Origin: Cupriavidus sp. D39 | Lineage (GTDB): Bacteria; Pseudomonadota; Gammaproteobacteria; Burkholderiales; Burkholderiaceae | DNA: 64,000 nt | Direction of reading: 5' to 3' | Assembly: GCF_026627925.1 (NCBI RefSeq) | Contig: NZ_JAPNLE010000009.1 | Location: 558,001-622,000, forward strand | Shown: positions 46,428-56,628 of the stretch, piece after piece | Position numbering within the stretch: position 1 is the first letter of the stretch | Layout: each line of letters opens with the position of its first letter | Made by a program: the position numbers and the translations under genes | The notes under the pieces: generated by a model | The model's input: the letters and a program-made list of their open reading frames with translations, nothing else | Told to the model about the DNA's origin: nothing | Database searches by the model: none

Positions 46428-47173
46428 AGCGCGTTCCTCCCCGCCATCGTTGATGTTTCGCACCGCCGCTGCACCCCGGCAGCGTTGTTGCTTTAATGAA
46501 GGTCCGGCCGCTCCTGGATACACCGGGGCCATCGACTCCTCGGCTTATTTACCCTCGGCCTATTCACGCGACCATCGGCACCATTCATCAACCGAATAGG
46601 CCCTTATAGCTGTGCCCCGACACCCAATCATTTGTTGATTGTTTGCGCCTTGTCCATCCTTCTGATAGATGAAGAATGTATGCGAACATTGCCGGCACCT
46701 GCGGAAGGCTTTCGTCGGTGGTTGAACGCCTGTTGCCCAGGGGCGTGCTAGCACATGGCAATCCGTTGTCGTCGCTGACCACGACGATCTCCCCACGGAT
46801 CTGTGCCTCCTCACGGACCCGCACAGCTTCGGATCGATGATTCAATGCAAACAGAAGTCATATGAACCCATTTCTCATACATCCGTCGGGAGGATGGCGC
46901 AGGCAAAGACAATCAATAAATGATTGGGTGTCGGCGAGAGCTACAGGGTACTTCTGCGGCTATTGATGAATAGTGCCGATTGCCTGAAGGCGGCACGCTG
47001 ACGTCGGGGCGGCAGGACGTCTATTAAAACAACAACGCTATCTGCGAGTGCTGGCGGTGCCCGGCGCAAAGGATGGTGCGGGGAGAATTGCGATGCCTTG
47101 CGAAGCGGCAAGACGGCTTGCTTCAGGCCGCCTGTCACTACGGCTAGCCATTGTCTCGAAAAGGAGGAGTCCC
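46428..47173. other. Interval holding an inverted-repeat element
   Basis: No supported gene in about 750 bases. The stretch 46617-46934 is bounded by matching inverted repeats. One 85-codon minus-strand frame crosses the left repeat and has no family match. Confidence 0.4.
46617..46934. repeat. 318-bp element bounded by imperfect inverted repeats
   Basis: The left end (46617-46648) reads CCGACACCCAATCATTTGTT then GATTGTTTGCGC. The right end (46897-46934), reversed, reads CCGACACCCAATCATTTATT then GATTGTCTTTGCCTGCGC. They match over more than 30 bases with one substitution and a few single-base gaps. The 248-base interior has no transposase. The layout is that of a MITE or a collapsed insertion sequence. 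I do not see an obvious target duplication. Confidence 0.75.
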
Positions 47174-47395
47174 ATGTTCAGTTCCAGAGTCGTGTCACGG
47201 TCCAAATACGGCCGCGGGCAAATCCTCAAACTCGGGGTCGACCGCGTGGGCGCGGGTTTCGACGTCAGGCTGCTGGTCTGCTTGTTTCCGTGCTTGCCGG
47301 AAGCCGCGCACGCGCACATTAAGTGGTTCGCCAATGTCGATTTGCACAATACGCCCAGGTCGCCGTTTGCTGTAATGGACTCCTCGCCCTTTTGA
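47174..47395 (+). pseudogene. N-terminal fragment of a membrane protein with an exported start
   Basis: After AAGGAGGAGTCCC, an ATG opens about 73 codons with a hydrophobic part (VRLLVCLFPCLPEAAHAHIK) and then WFANVDLHNTPRSP. Larger bacterial membrane proteins begin in this way, with AHAHxKWF following the signal segment. The frame ends at once, and a neighbouring frame adds one hydrophobic stretch (LALLIGTLVIVNL). The body of the gene is missing, so this is a remnant. Confidence 0.45.
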
Positions 47396-47827
47396 TTGGT
47401 ACTCTGGTTATAGTAAACCTAACCTCTTGGATGACGTGAATTTACCAATGCATTTGGTTGATTCTCATTATTTGGAATCTATGGTAGCTACCTTCCGGCT
47501 GTCTTTCGAGGTGCGCCCTGCGCAATCATGCAAAGAATCCTCCACGCCAGCGTTTGCTGTTGCCGCTTGTAAAGCCTGTCCCGGATCTTCTTAGCCATTG
47601 CCTGCAATGTCTTGCAATGTTTTAGAACTTTCCGATGGTTTGATCCCGCTTTCATGCGATATCGGAATACCTAGGCCAAGGATTGTTTCCGGCTCGCATT
47701 CACCCCGTGCAGTCCGACTCCCCCGGTCGCGCGGGCTTTTTTCAAAGGCGCAAATGCGCGAAGTATGGGTATTGGCTCAGTACCATGCTGCCGCGGTGAT
47801 TGCAGTGCTCCGGCGAGGGGTGCGGCG
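47396..47827. other. Unassigned interval
   Basis: About 430 bases with AT-rich patches and short frames only. Located between two gene remnants, so probably degraded mobile DNA. Confidence 0.4.
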
Positions 47828-48019
47828 CTACGTACGCACCGCCGGATGGATCGAGGCGGCGGCGCCGGCCTCAAGCTCGGTCAATGCCGCAGCGACAAGG
47901 CTTCGCATGGCGCGCTCATGCACGATGAGCAGTCGATGCTGACACAACCACTGGTGCGCATATGACAGCAGTCGGTCCCGATCGGCGCAATGGAGCACTT
48001 CGTCGCACAGCGCCCGCAC
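47828..48019 (-). pseudogene. Tn3-family transposase fragment (N-terminal region)
   Basis: The frame reads RLLSYAHQWLCQHRLLIVHE then RAMRSLVAAALTELEAG. This pattern (helix, LLIVHER, then LVAAALTELE) occurs in the N-terminal region of Tn3-type transposases. It is only 63 codons long and both flanks are unrelated. The element must have been largely deleted. Confidence 0.45.
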
Positions 48020-48100
48020 AAGGCCACGCAGGCCAGCAATCGTTTACGTGCTCATATCGAGGTGGGGCATCGAGCCATGCGGTGACCCTGACGCGGTCCC

Positions 48101-48944
48101 CTACGTCGACTGGTCCGGGAGCCGCGGCAAGAAGCGGTTGTGCTCGATCTCGCCGCCCCGGGCAACCAGGATGGTCGCCTCGGGGATCTCCTCCACACCC
48201 CCTGCACGTCGATCAGCGGCTCGGACAGCACCAGGAAGGCGTCGTCGCCGGCGGCGATGATGCGTGGTTCGTCCGGGTAAAGTGCGCGCAACTGCCTGAA
48301 CGAGGTGCTGTGGAACAGCGAGCGCGAGTCCGCCTCGCTCGAATAACGCGCCGCCACGATCTGCTGGCCATCGGTCACGCAGACGGTCATGTTGAGCGGA
48401 AACTGCACGTCGTGGCGGTAGCCGACGTCCTCGATCAGCCCGGCCATCTGCTCCAGCGCGCCGCGCGGATCGCGCTCCAGGCCGAAAGTCAGGGCCAGGA
48501 AGAACATCACCTCGGAATCGGTCGATCCCTCGATCCAGCGGAACAGGTGCGGCGCCACGGCCATCATCAGGTCGCGCCGCACGAGGGGTACTCGCGGATC
48601 AGGCCGTTATGGACGAACAGCCAGCGGCCGAAGCGGAACGGATGGCAGTTGGTCTCCTGCGTCGCTGTGCCGGTGGCCGCGCGCACGTGGGCGACGAACA
48701 GCGGAGCCCGCACCGCCCGTGCCGTCTCGCGCAGGTTGGTGTCGCTCCAGGCCGGGTGCAGGCAGCGGTAGCGGAACGGCACCTCCGAGTGACGTCCGTA
48801 CCAGCCGACGCCGAACCCGTCGCCATTGGTGGTGGTATGACCCAGCCGCGAATTCAAGCTCTGGTCGATCAGCGAGTGTTCCTGCTGGAACAGCACCGTT
48901 TCCAGCGGAACGGATTTGCCCGAGTAGGCTAGCCAGCGGCACGT
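48101..48944 (-). pseudogene. Class II glutamine amidotransferase (YafJ-like), altered start and two frameshifts
   Basis: The expected N-terminus Met-Cys-Arg-Trp appears as ACG-Cys-Arg-Trp: CRWLAYSGKSVPLETVLF follows a good GGAGAAGCATC site, but the initiator is ACG. The GATase core is clear: NGDGFGVGWYG, HVRAATGTATQETNCHPFRF and FVHNGLIREYP. Frame breaks lie at CCCC (48585-48588) and CCCCC (48198-48202); one extra base at each restores LVRRDLMMAVAPHLF and QGGVEEIPEATILVARGGE. The protein would be about 280 residues. N-terminal Cys is the nucleophile. Either an inactivated gene or several base-call errors. Confidence 0.75.
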
Positions 48945-49089
48945 GATGCTTCTCCTCGACAATTGCGGCCCGGTGCCTTCCGGCCACTGTTTAGTTGTAG
49001 GACGGCGACGCGCGAACGGCAACGCGCCCGGAGTGCGGTGATGCGTCGCGTGAGGAAAGTGTGGGGAAAAGCATCCAGTCAATGCTCGC

Positions 49090-51763
49090 TCAACGTTCCG
49101 ACAGGCTAAACAGTGCCTTGAGGTCCTCCCCGCTGAGATTGCCGATCCACTGTTCGCCAGTACCAACCACCAAGTCGGCCAGTTCCCGCTTCGCACGAAG
49201 CATGTCGTTGATACGTTCTTCAAACGTCGCGCGCGTGATGAAGCGGTGGACCTGAACGTTGCGCTGCTGGCCAATGCGATAGGCTCGATCCGTGGCCTGG
49301 GCTTCGACGGCAGGATTCCACCACAGGTCGTAATGGATGACATTGGAGGCCGCCGTCAGGTTCAGTCCGGTCCCGCCGGCCTTGAGCGACAGGATGAACA
49401 CCCGTTCAGTTCGGTCGCTCTGGAATCGCTCGACCATCGCATCCCGCCTGGCCCGCGGGACACCGCCATGGAGAAATAGCGGATCTCGACCGTATCGCTG
49501 TTGTAACCAACGGCATAGCAAGTCGCCCATCTTGCGGAACTGGGTGAATACCAGCACTTTTTCATGACTCGCGTGGATATCGTCAATGAGTTCAAGAAAT
49601 CGATCAGCCTTGCCAGACGCCGCTGCATCGACCTGCCCCTGTTTCAGATATAGCGCGGGATGATTGCAGATCTGCTTCAATGCCAGCATCATCTGCAGCA
49701 CCAAGCCTTGGCGCTTGAACGTGTCGGATTCCCCCGCGATGGTTCGCAACCCTTCCTGTACCACCGATTGATACAGAGCCGTCTGCACCTTGGTCAGCGT
49801 GCAGAATTGATCCTGCTCGATCTTGTCTGGCAAGTCGCTGATGATGGACTTGTCAGATTTCAGGCGTCGCAACAGGAAGGGAGCCGTCACCCGCTTGAAG
49901 CGCTGCACGACATGCTGATCGCGCTGGATTTGAATAGGCGTCGCATAGTCCCGCACGAATTGACTCAGGCTTCCCAGATAACCCCGGTTAGCGAAATCCA
50001 GGATGCTCCAGTACTCGGACAGGCGGTTCTCCACCGGCGTGCCGCTCATGGCAATCAGGCTGGCGGCGGGGACCGCTTTCACGGCCTTGGTCTGGGCGGC
50101 CGCTGGGTTCTTGATATTCTGAGCCTCATCCACCACCACAACGCGCCACGCTAAGGCACGCAAGGCTGTCGCGGCCGTTCGGGCGATGCCGTAGGTCGTC
50201 AGCAGGACGTCGGGCCGGACTGCGCCGAGTTCACGCTTGCTGCCATGGAAGATGCCGACGCTCAGGCTGGGCGCGAAACGGCCAATTTCTTTCTGCCAAT
50301 TGGTCAGCAAACTGGTCGGCATGATGACCAGGGCCTTGGCGTCGTCGAGTGCGCCATCCTCCTTGAGCTTTTGCAGGGTCGCAATGACCTGTAGTGTCTT
50401 GCCCAGACCCATGTCGTCCGCAATCACGCTGCCAAGGCCAACTCGCGCATTCCGATAAAGCCAGGCATAGCCCCGCTGCTGGTATGGGCGCAAGGTGGCG
50501 TCGATACCACGCGGCAAAGGCACCGTGCCCGCTTGCAGCAAGTCTTGGATGATTTTCCTGGCCTTGCCATCCAGGCCGACAGTCGTCCCGGTGAACTCCC
50601 CCGCCAGCGCGACATGCAGCAACTCAGCGCCGGCGGGCGTCGATGGATTGGCCATCTGCGCGCGCAGGCGCTCGACCTCGTTCGGATCCAAATAGACATA
50701 GGTCCCCTTGAATCGAACGACGCCCGTGGCATCCTTGACTAATCGTTCGAATTCGGCGCGTGTCAGCAGATGGTCACCGACGGCCACGTTCCACTCAAAC
50801 GCAAATATATCGTCGGCGCTAAAGAAGCCCCTGCCGTCAGTGGTCTTGCCCTTGATCTGCATGGACAAGCGGGGCGCAGCAACCGCTCGAGCGCTTTCGG
50901 CAACAGGGCGCGAATACCCAGTAGACGGACCACTGGCAACGTGTCGAACAGCAAGCCCGGCAGCGCATCCGCGGCAATCTTGATAGGTGCCTTGGCGCTA
51001 GCACTGATATAGGCATTGATCGGCGGGAAGCACTCGGCCAAGAGCGCGATCGTTTGCAGAATGCCAAATCGTGCCTTCGACCAGGCCTGCTCGGTGAGGA
51101 TCGCGGCCAGGGATACTGGCGTCTTCAGTACTGCCGAGCGATGCTCGACCATAAGTGACAATCCGAAATGCCCGGCCCTCCCTCCTCGATGCACAACACC
51201 GGTGCATATTCGCGGTGCGCCAGATGGAATCGGGACAGCCAGGTGTGAATGCCGGCAGCGATCTCGCCCTCACCCGGACCGGAGTAGCTTGCTCGCCCTG
51301 TGCAGAAGAACAGAGCCAGCGTCTTATTACCGAGAGGTCTTTCGCCGGCGCCACCTGACCATGCATGGACGAAGTGATTCAGAAACAGGGAACACAGGCA
51401 TGTTGCCTGAGCCTCGCGCGTAAGCACCGCCCGCTTCCGTCCCTTCCCCGTCTTGAGCATGCCCGATGGCAATGCAGCGGCGAGGCGCTGCATGAGGTCG
51501 AGCACGGCCCCGTCGAGCGTGGCCGGAAGCCAGCGCAGCACCACTGTGCCAGGATCCCCGGCCAAGATCTGGGGGACCACCGCGCCACGTGCGAGCAACT
51601 GCAGCGCTATCAGCCGCACGTGGAAAAGAGCCGCCACGCGAGGCTGCAGGTCTGGCAAGTTGCTGGCCTCTATGTGGGCCAATGCAGTTTCCAAGGCATC
51701 AATGGTGGCGATGTTCTTGGTACCGGACACGGTCGCGAGCAATTCCGAGTCCAGCGTAATCAT
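49090..51763 (-). pseudogene. SNF2-family DEAD/DEAH helicase, two frameshifts
   Basis: The C-terminal 592 codons hold the helicase core: motif I VIADDMGLGKTLQVIATLQK, motif II VVVDEAQNIKN, motif III MSGTPVENRLSEYWS, and motifs V-VI SLKAGGTGLNLTAAS with RAYRIGQQR. Before it lies the bacterial SNF2-associated domain (FEWNVAVGDHLLTRAEFERL). Single-base losses at 50871-50874 and 51180-51182 split the frame; repair gives LRPRLSMQIKGK and CIEEGGRAGHFGLSLMVEH. The rebuilt protein is about 890 residues. The partner SWIM protein overlaps its start. ATP-driven translocase on DNA, cellular task unknown. Confidence 0.85.
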
Positions 51764-52581
51764 CGGCAGGTCATCCGCGGCAAGCGTGATCCCCCAGCGT
51801 TGACGGCGCCGATATCCATGGCCTGTCGCGCCGCCCTGCCCACCCGTACCAGGACACGCTGCAACGTTTGGCGAAAATCTCCGTTAGTGAAAAATGTGGG
51901 GTGTGCAGGCAGCACGTGCAGGAGCGGAGCGATCACGTCCGGAATCGCGGACAGATCGAGCTGATCAAGCGCAGCAAGATCTCCTGCATCAGCCGGCATG
52001 TCCGCTGCTGTCGGCAGCAGTTCGGCCAATGCGGGCAGGACAGCCCCGGCTCCCGGTTCAAGATGGATGTCGCGTGATTTTAAGGCTTGCGCCAGGTCGA
52101 CGCCCCGCAATGCAAACACCAGGAACGGATTGCCATCGATCTCCCGGCTCAACAGGTAAATGGCTGCAGCCAGGTGTTTGCAAGGCACGGCCCAATCCGG
52201 GCAGGAACATTGCATATCCAGGTCCTTCCAATGCCCGGGAAAAACGGAAATGCCAAGTTTGCGAGCCCGATCCAGAACTGTCGGATCCAGTTCCCGATTG
52301 AGCATCTTGGCGATCAAGGCAGGATCGGTCGCGATGTCATCCAGAAGCCGTGTCGAATCCTTCCTTGAGAGTGGCGGCACGGCGATCGTCACCTGGTAGG
52401 GGCGTGGCCGGGAGCCTTGCACCAGGGCGTGAATGGTTCCATCCCTGACGACAAGATCCTTGACTGCCCCTTTGTTCGCGTAGGTTCGTCCGCGCGGCAG
52501 GCGGTTGTCATAGTCGATGTGGGTCAGGGCATTGAGCCACTGCTCACCCCACCACGTTTTACCAAAAGCTTGTCGTGTCAC
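51760..52581 (-). CDS. SWIM zinc-finger protein, possibly fused to the SNF2 helicase
   Basis: 273 codons with FGKTWWGEQWLNALTHIDYD at the start and the SWIM zinc site CSCPDWAVPCKHLAAAIYLL (Cys-X-Cys...Cys-X-His) at about residues 126-145. SWIM proteins commonly pair with SNF2 helicases. Near 51818 one more base would change the end GAVNAGGSRLPRMTCR into RRQRWGITLAADDLPMITLD. That runs directly into the helicase frame without a stop, giving a single polypeptide of over 1100 residues. Whether the two are fused or overlapping genes therefore depends on that base. Confidence 0.8.
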   Translation of the reverse strand: MTRQAFGKTWWGEQWLNALTHIDYDNRLPRGRTYANKGAVKDLVVRDGTIHALVQGSRPRPYQVTIAVPPLSRKDSTRLLDDIATDPALIAKMLNRELDPTVLDRARKLGISVFPGHWKDLDMQCSCPDWAVPCKHLAAAIYLLSREIDGNPFLVFALRGVDLAQALKSRDIHLEPGAGAVLPALAELLPTAADMPADAGDLAALDQLDLSAIPDVIAPLLHVLPAHPTFFTNGDFRQTLQRVLVRVGRAARQAMDIGAVNAGGSRLPRMTCR

Positions 52582-53091
52582 TGTGTCAAAGTCGCATCAT
52601 CATTGGGGGCATTTTCTCAGGGAAATGCCAGTTAGGTTGCCGATCGACGAGTTTCTCCTCCATTTTTCTGATCCTCTCCATTTCACCCTAAAGAATGCGA
52701 GGCGCCGGCCGATATTCGGAGGGATAGCGCTTGCCTTCTCCATCGCCGACGTCTGCCCAGAAAGTGTGAAAGCGATGAATCGTGGGATCTCTCTACGAAC
52801 CGGTGGCGTCTCCCCAGTCGTCCGAGCCGTTCAGGAACCACCTGGCCTCAAAGCTGGCTGTGTGGCGTAATAGTAACTTATGGTTACGGCCTGGATGCGC
52901 TAACGAATAGATTTCGGGGAGGCGGATCCAACGCCGGGCTTGTAGAAGGGCGGCATTTATATGGGCTTGCAAGTGAGGCAGAAGGCTCAGGAGCGGGCTG
53001 GACGTCGGAACGGACAGAGTCCCTCTGCTCCACATCGGGTGCGGCCAGGTGCGTGGGCAGGGCCGCCTTCGCCCATTCGGAAACAGTTTCT
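52582..53091. other. Intergenic region before the cellulose genes
   Basis: 510 bases between divergent gene sets, with no supported gene. It should contain the promoters for the SWIM/SNF2 pair and for the bcs operon. I could not recognise a specific operator. Confidence 0.4.
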
Positions 53092-53280
53092 ATGGCGATC
53101 ATGCGTGTGTTTCTCGGCTATTTTGTCTGGGGGCTGATCTTGGCAGTGCCGTTGGCGTGGCTCGTGTGGCGCATCGGCCTGCTGCGCCGGCCCGGCCGCA
53201 TCGCGCGGCTGCCTGAACAGCTCGAGGGCATCGTGATTCATGGCAAGCGGTGGCGCGGCCAGGGAGAGACGCGCCGGTGA
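53092..53280 (+). CDS. BcsF-like small single-helix membrane protein
   Basis: 62 residues: MAIMRVFLGYFVWGLILAVP starts one hydrophobic helix (to about residue 28), followed by a basic, Arg-rich cytoplasmic tail. Size, single helix and basic tail resemble BcsF, the small inner-membrane protein that in E. coli recruits BcsE to the cellulose synthase. Its stop overlaps the GTG start of bcsQ, so it heads the operon. Sequence identity to BcsF is not evident by eye; the assignment is by architecture and location. Confidence 0.6.
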   Translation: MAIMRVFLGYFVWGLILAVPLAWLVWRIGLLRRPGRIARLPEQLEGIVIHGKRWRGQGETRR

Positions 53281-54041
53281 AGATCCTCGCCATCGTCTCG
53301 ACGGTTGGCGGCGCGGGCCGGACCACGCTAACCGCCGAGCTCGCGTCACTGCTGGTCGCGCGTGGCAATCCGGTACTTGCCATCGAGTGCGACCCGCGCA
53401 ATGTGCTCGGTATGTACTTCGGCATGGAAGCGCCCCCAAAGGCAGGCTTGTCATCGCCCATCCTGGCGACGGCATCCGAGGCCTGGGCCGACGCTGGCTT
53501 TGTCAGCGACGACGGGGTCCTGTTCGTCCCGTGGGGCAGCGGCGGCGTCGACGGCGAAGCACTGGCACGCATGGATCGCGACCCCAACTGGCTTCGCAAG
53601 AGGCTGGCCCTTGTCGCTCTGCCTGCTCACGGTGTCGCGCTCGTCGACACGGCGACGTGGCCCTCCGTGCAGGCCAGCCAGGCCATCGCGGCGGCGGATC
53701 TGGTGCTTGTGCTCACGCCGCCCGCGCCCGCGGTGTGCGCCACACTGGAGGGCTTTCGCCAAGCAATGGTGGCCAGCGGAACGCCCTGCGCCTATGTGGC
53801 CAACCTGGTAAATCCGGCACGTCAGTTGCATGCGGACATCATGGCGCTGCTGCGCACCACATTGGGGCCGGCCATGCTCCCGTATCCCGTGCACCAGGAC
53901 GAGGGTGTGCCGGAGGCGTTTACGCGCAACGAAGCCTTCCATTTGACTTCGCCGCATTCGCAGGCTGCGCATGACCTGCACGGCCTGGCGTCATGGGTCT
54001 CAGGATGGATCAACGGCGGCGCACAGGGAGCGCCAGCGTGA
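53277..54041 (+). CDS. bcsQ: Cellulose biosynthesis protein BcsQ (MinD/ParA-like)
   Basis: 254 residues from a GTG overlapping the previous stop. The P-loop region is IVSTVGGAGRTTLTAELASL, a deviant Walker A in which Arg replaces the usual Lys, and the Asp segment is HGVALVDTATWPS. BcsQ proteins are MinD-like and help place or assemble the cellulose secretion complex at the inner membrane. The gene ends overlapping the bcsA start (GTGA), implying translational coupling. Confidence 0.88.
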   Translation: MKILAIVSTVGGAGRTTLTAELASLLVARGNPVLAIECDPRNVLGMYFGMEAPPKAGLSSPILATASEAWADAGFVSDDGVLFVPWGSGGVDGEALARMDRDPNWLRKRLALVALPAHGVALVDTATWPSVQASQAIAAADLVLVLTPPAPAVCATLEGFRQAMVASGTPCAYVANLVNPARQLHADIMALLRTTLGPAMLPYPVHQDEGVPEAFTRNEAFHLTSPHSQAAHDLHGLASWVSGWINGGAQGAPA

Positions 54042-56614
54042 TCGCGCAGATGCTCCGGCGAGGGGGTGTCGCCATAGGGCGCGTTCTGGCGCGCGAACTG
54101 GGCATTGCCGGGCCGGGCGAGCCAGGAGGCAACCAGCAATGGCTGCTTCGCTTGTTCTTCCAGCCACCGCGACCAGGCCGCCCGGACCTGCCTGCATTGT
54201 GGATCCATGCACTGAGCCGACGTGTGGCGGAACGTCTGGGGCTCGGCAGGAATTCGCTTCCGCGCGCATGGCTGCTGCGCTTGGTCTTGCGTGCGCCGAA
54301 GCCTCGGCGCCGCATCGCCGCAACAACGCGGCAGCGCAATCCGCTGCGGCCAGAGGTCAAGTCTTCTCCGGTGCGGCGCACGGAAATCCGCTGGCTGGCA
54401 TCGGGCTACCAGTGGGTGGCGCAAAGGCGTGATTGCATCGCGGCGCGCCTGCCGCGCATTGGCTGGGTCGTCGGTGGGCAACATCTCGAACGGCTTGCCG
54501 TGGCGCTAGCCAAGATCCCGTTCGCTCTGCCGGCGCTGCTGCTGCTCGCCGCCATCGCCAACATCGTCATTTGCACCACGCCGCTGCCGCTGACCGGGCA
54601 GTTCATTTTGTTCCTTCTGGTATGGGCAGGCGTGATGCTGTTGCGCCGCATCCCCGGCAGGCTGCCAACGCTAGTCATGATCTCGCTGGCGCTACTGATG
54701 GCGGGGCGGTACATCTGGTGGCGCTCGACCCAGACCCTTGACCTTCATACCGCGACCGAAGCGGTGATCGGCTACCTGCTCTTTGCCGCGGAAGCTTACA
54801 CCTGGCTGGTGATGTTCCTCGGCTATATCCAGACGGCATGGCCGCTGAACCGCAAGCCGCGCGCGCTGCCGGCCGACCCCGCGCTGTGGCCGACGGTCGA
54901 TATCTACATCCCCAGCTACAACGAGCCGCTCTCCGTGGTGCGCCCGACCGTGTTCGCCGCGCGCAGCATCGACTGGCCCGCTCACGAGCTCAATGTGTAC
55001 ATCCTCGACGACGGTCGGCGCGACGAGTTTCAGGCCTTCGCCAGGGAAGCCGGCGTCGGCTACATCACACGAGACAACAACCGCCACGCAAAGGCTGGCA
55101 ACATCAACCAGGCGATACCGAAAACGCAGGGCGAATATATCGCCATCTTCGACTGCGATCACATCCCGACGCGCTCATTCCTGCAGATGACAATGGGCGA
55201 GTTCGTCGCGGACCCCAAATGCGCGATGGTGCAAACGCCGCACCATTTCTTTTCTCCAGACCCGTTCGAACGCAACTTCGACACCTTCCGTCGTGTCCCC
55301 AATGAAGGCAGCCTGTTCTATGGCCTCATTCAAGATGGCAATGACCTCTGGAACTCGACCTTCTTCTGCGGTTCCTGCGCCGTCATCAAGCGCGCGCCAT
55401 TACTGGAAGTCGGTGGCATCGCGGTAGAAACCGTTACCGAGGACGCGCACACTGCCCTCAAGCTGCACCGGCTCGGCTACAACACGGCATATCTGCGCAC
55501 GGTGCAGGCTGCTGGTCTCGCAACCGAAAGCTTGTCCGGCCACATCGGCCAGCGCATCCGCTGGGCGCGTGGCATGGCGCAGATCTTCCGGATCGACAAC
55601 CCATTGCTCGGCAAGGGGCTGAGCGTGTTCCAGAGGATCTGCTACAGCAACGCCATGCTGCATTTCTTCTATGGCATTCCACGGCTGATCTTCCTGACCA
55701 TGCCGATCGCGTACCTCTATTTCGAGTTGCATGTGATCAACACGTCCGCCGTGCAGATTGCGGCCTATGTGCTGCCGTATATCTGCATCGCAAATATCTC
55801 CAACTCGCGGATACAAGGGAGGTTCCGGCATTCGTTCTGGGCCGAGGTTTATGAATCGGTACTGGCCTGGTACATCGTGCTGCCGACCACAGTGGCCTTC
55901 ATCAACCCCAAGCTGGGCAAGTTCAACGTGACCGCCAAGGGCGGGCAGATCGAGGAGGAGTTTCTCGACTGGACAATTTCGAAGCCGTATCTTGTTCTGC
56001 TGGGAATCAACGTGCTGGGCCTTGCCCTCGGGCTCGGCCGCTTGCTGCTCTGGCGCACGGAGGAACCCGCGACGGTGGTGATGAATATGGCATGGGCGCT
56101 GGTGAACCTGATCATGCTGGGGGCCGCAGTCGGCGTGGCGAAGGAGGCAAGGCAGGTGCGCGTGTCGCACCGCATCCCGATGCGCGTTCCGGCCACGCTG
56201 CTGCTCCCGGATGGCAAGACGCTCGCTTGCCATACCGAGAACTACTCGATGGGCGGGCTCGGACTGGTGCTGCCGGTCGAAGCTCGCCTCGAGGGCGGTA
56301 TGCGCGTCGGCGTCTGCCTGTCGCGCGGCAGCCAGCAATACCACTTCCCCGCTACCGTGACCCGCTACCACGACTACCGCCTGGGCGTGAAGCTCGACGA
56401 ACTGACGACCGAAATGGAGATCCAGCTTATCCAATGCACATTCGGGCGGGCCGACGCCTGGCTCGAGTGGCACGAGGGCCAGCAGACCGACGTGCCGCTG
56501 CGTGGCCTGAAGGACGTGGTCGGGATGGGCTATCAGGGTCTCCTGCGGCTCTACGACGCTTTCATGGATGCGGTTGACGCATTCTTTGCGCGGCCGCGGC
56601 CGCGCCAGCCCTGA
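54038..56614 (+). CDS. bcsA: Cellulose synthase catalytic subunit BcsA
   Basis: 858 residues from the GTG overlapping bcsQ. After an Arg-rich N-terminus and several membrane helices comes the GT2 glycosyltransferase domain: the nucleotide motif DDGRRDEFQAFAREAG, the DxD-like FDCDHIPTRS, the base TEDAHTALKLH and QRIRWARG (the QxxRW motif). The C-terminal PilZ domain has the c-di-GMP signature RVSHR (RxxxR) and NYSMGGLGL. It polymerises UDP-glucose into beta-1,4-glucan and exports it, activated by c-di-GMP. BcsB is not in the window and is expected elsewhere. Confidence 0.95.
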   Translation: MIAQMLRRGGVAIGRVLARELGIAGPGEPGGNQQWLLRLFFQPPRPGRPDLPALWIHALSRRVAERLGLGRNSLPRAWLLRLVLRAPKPRRRIAATTRQRNPLRPEVKSSPVRRTEIRWLASGYQWVAQRRDCIAARLPRIGWVVGGQHLERLAVALAKIPFALPALLLLAAIANIVICTTPLPLTGQFILFLLVWAGVMLLRRIPGRLPTLVMISLALLMAGRYIWWRSTQTLDLHTATEAVIGYLLFAAEAYTWLVMFLGYIQTAWPLNRKPRALPADPALWPTVDIYIPSYNEPLSVVRPTVFAARSIDWPAHELNVYILDDGRRDEFQAFAREAGVGYITRDNNRHAKAGNINQAIPKTQGEYIAIFDCDHIPTRSFLQMTMGEFVADPKCAMVQTPHHFFSPDPFERNFDTFRRVPNEGSLFYGLIQDGNDLWNSTFFCGSCAVIKRAPLLEVGGIAVETVTEDAHTALKLHRLGYNTAYLRTVQAAGLATESLSGHIGQRIRWARGMAQIFRIDNPLLGKGLSVFQRICYSNAMLHFFYGIPRLIFLTMPIAYLYFELHVINTSAVQIAAYVLPYICIANISNSRIQGRFRHSFWAEVYESVLAWYIVLPTTVAFINPKLGKFNVTAKGGQIEEEFLDWTISKPYLVLLGINVLGLALGLGRLLLWRTEEPATVVMNMAWALVNLIMLGAAVGVAKEARQVRVSHRIPMRVPATLLLPDGKTLACHTENYSMGGLGLVLPVEARLEGGMRVGVCLSRGSQQYHFPATVTRYHDYRLGVKLDELTTEMEIQLIQCTFGRADAWLEWHEGQQTDVPLRGLKDVVGMGYQGLLRLYDAFMDAVDAFFARPRPRQP

Positions 56615-56628
56615 TCTCGCTCGACACG

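Noticed and set aside
46588..46845. 85-codon minus-strand frame inside the inverted-repeat element, considered as a transposase or cargo gene
   Set aside because: It crosses the left repeat, lacks recognisable motifs and has no supporting start signal.
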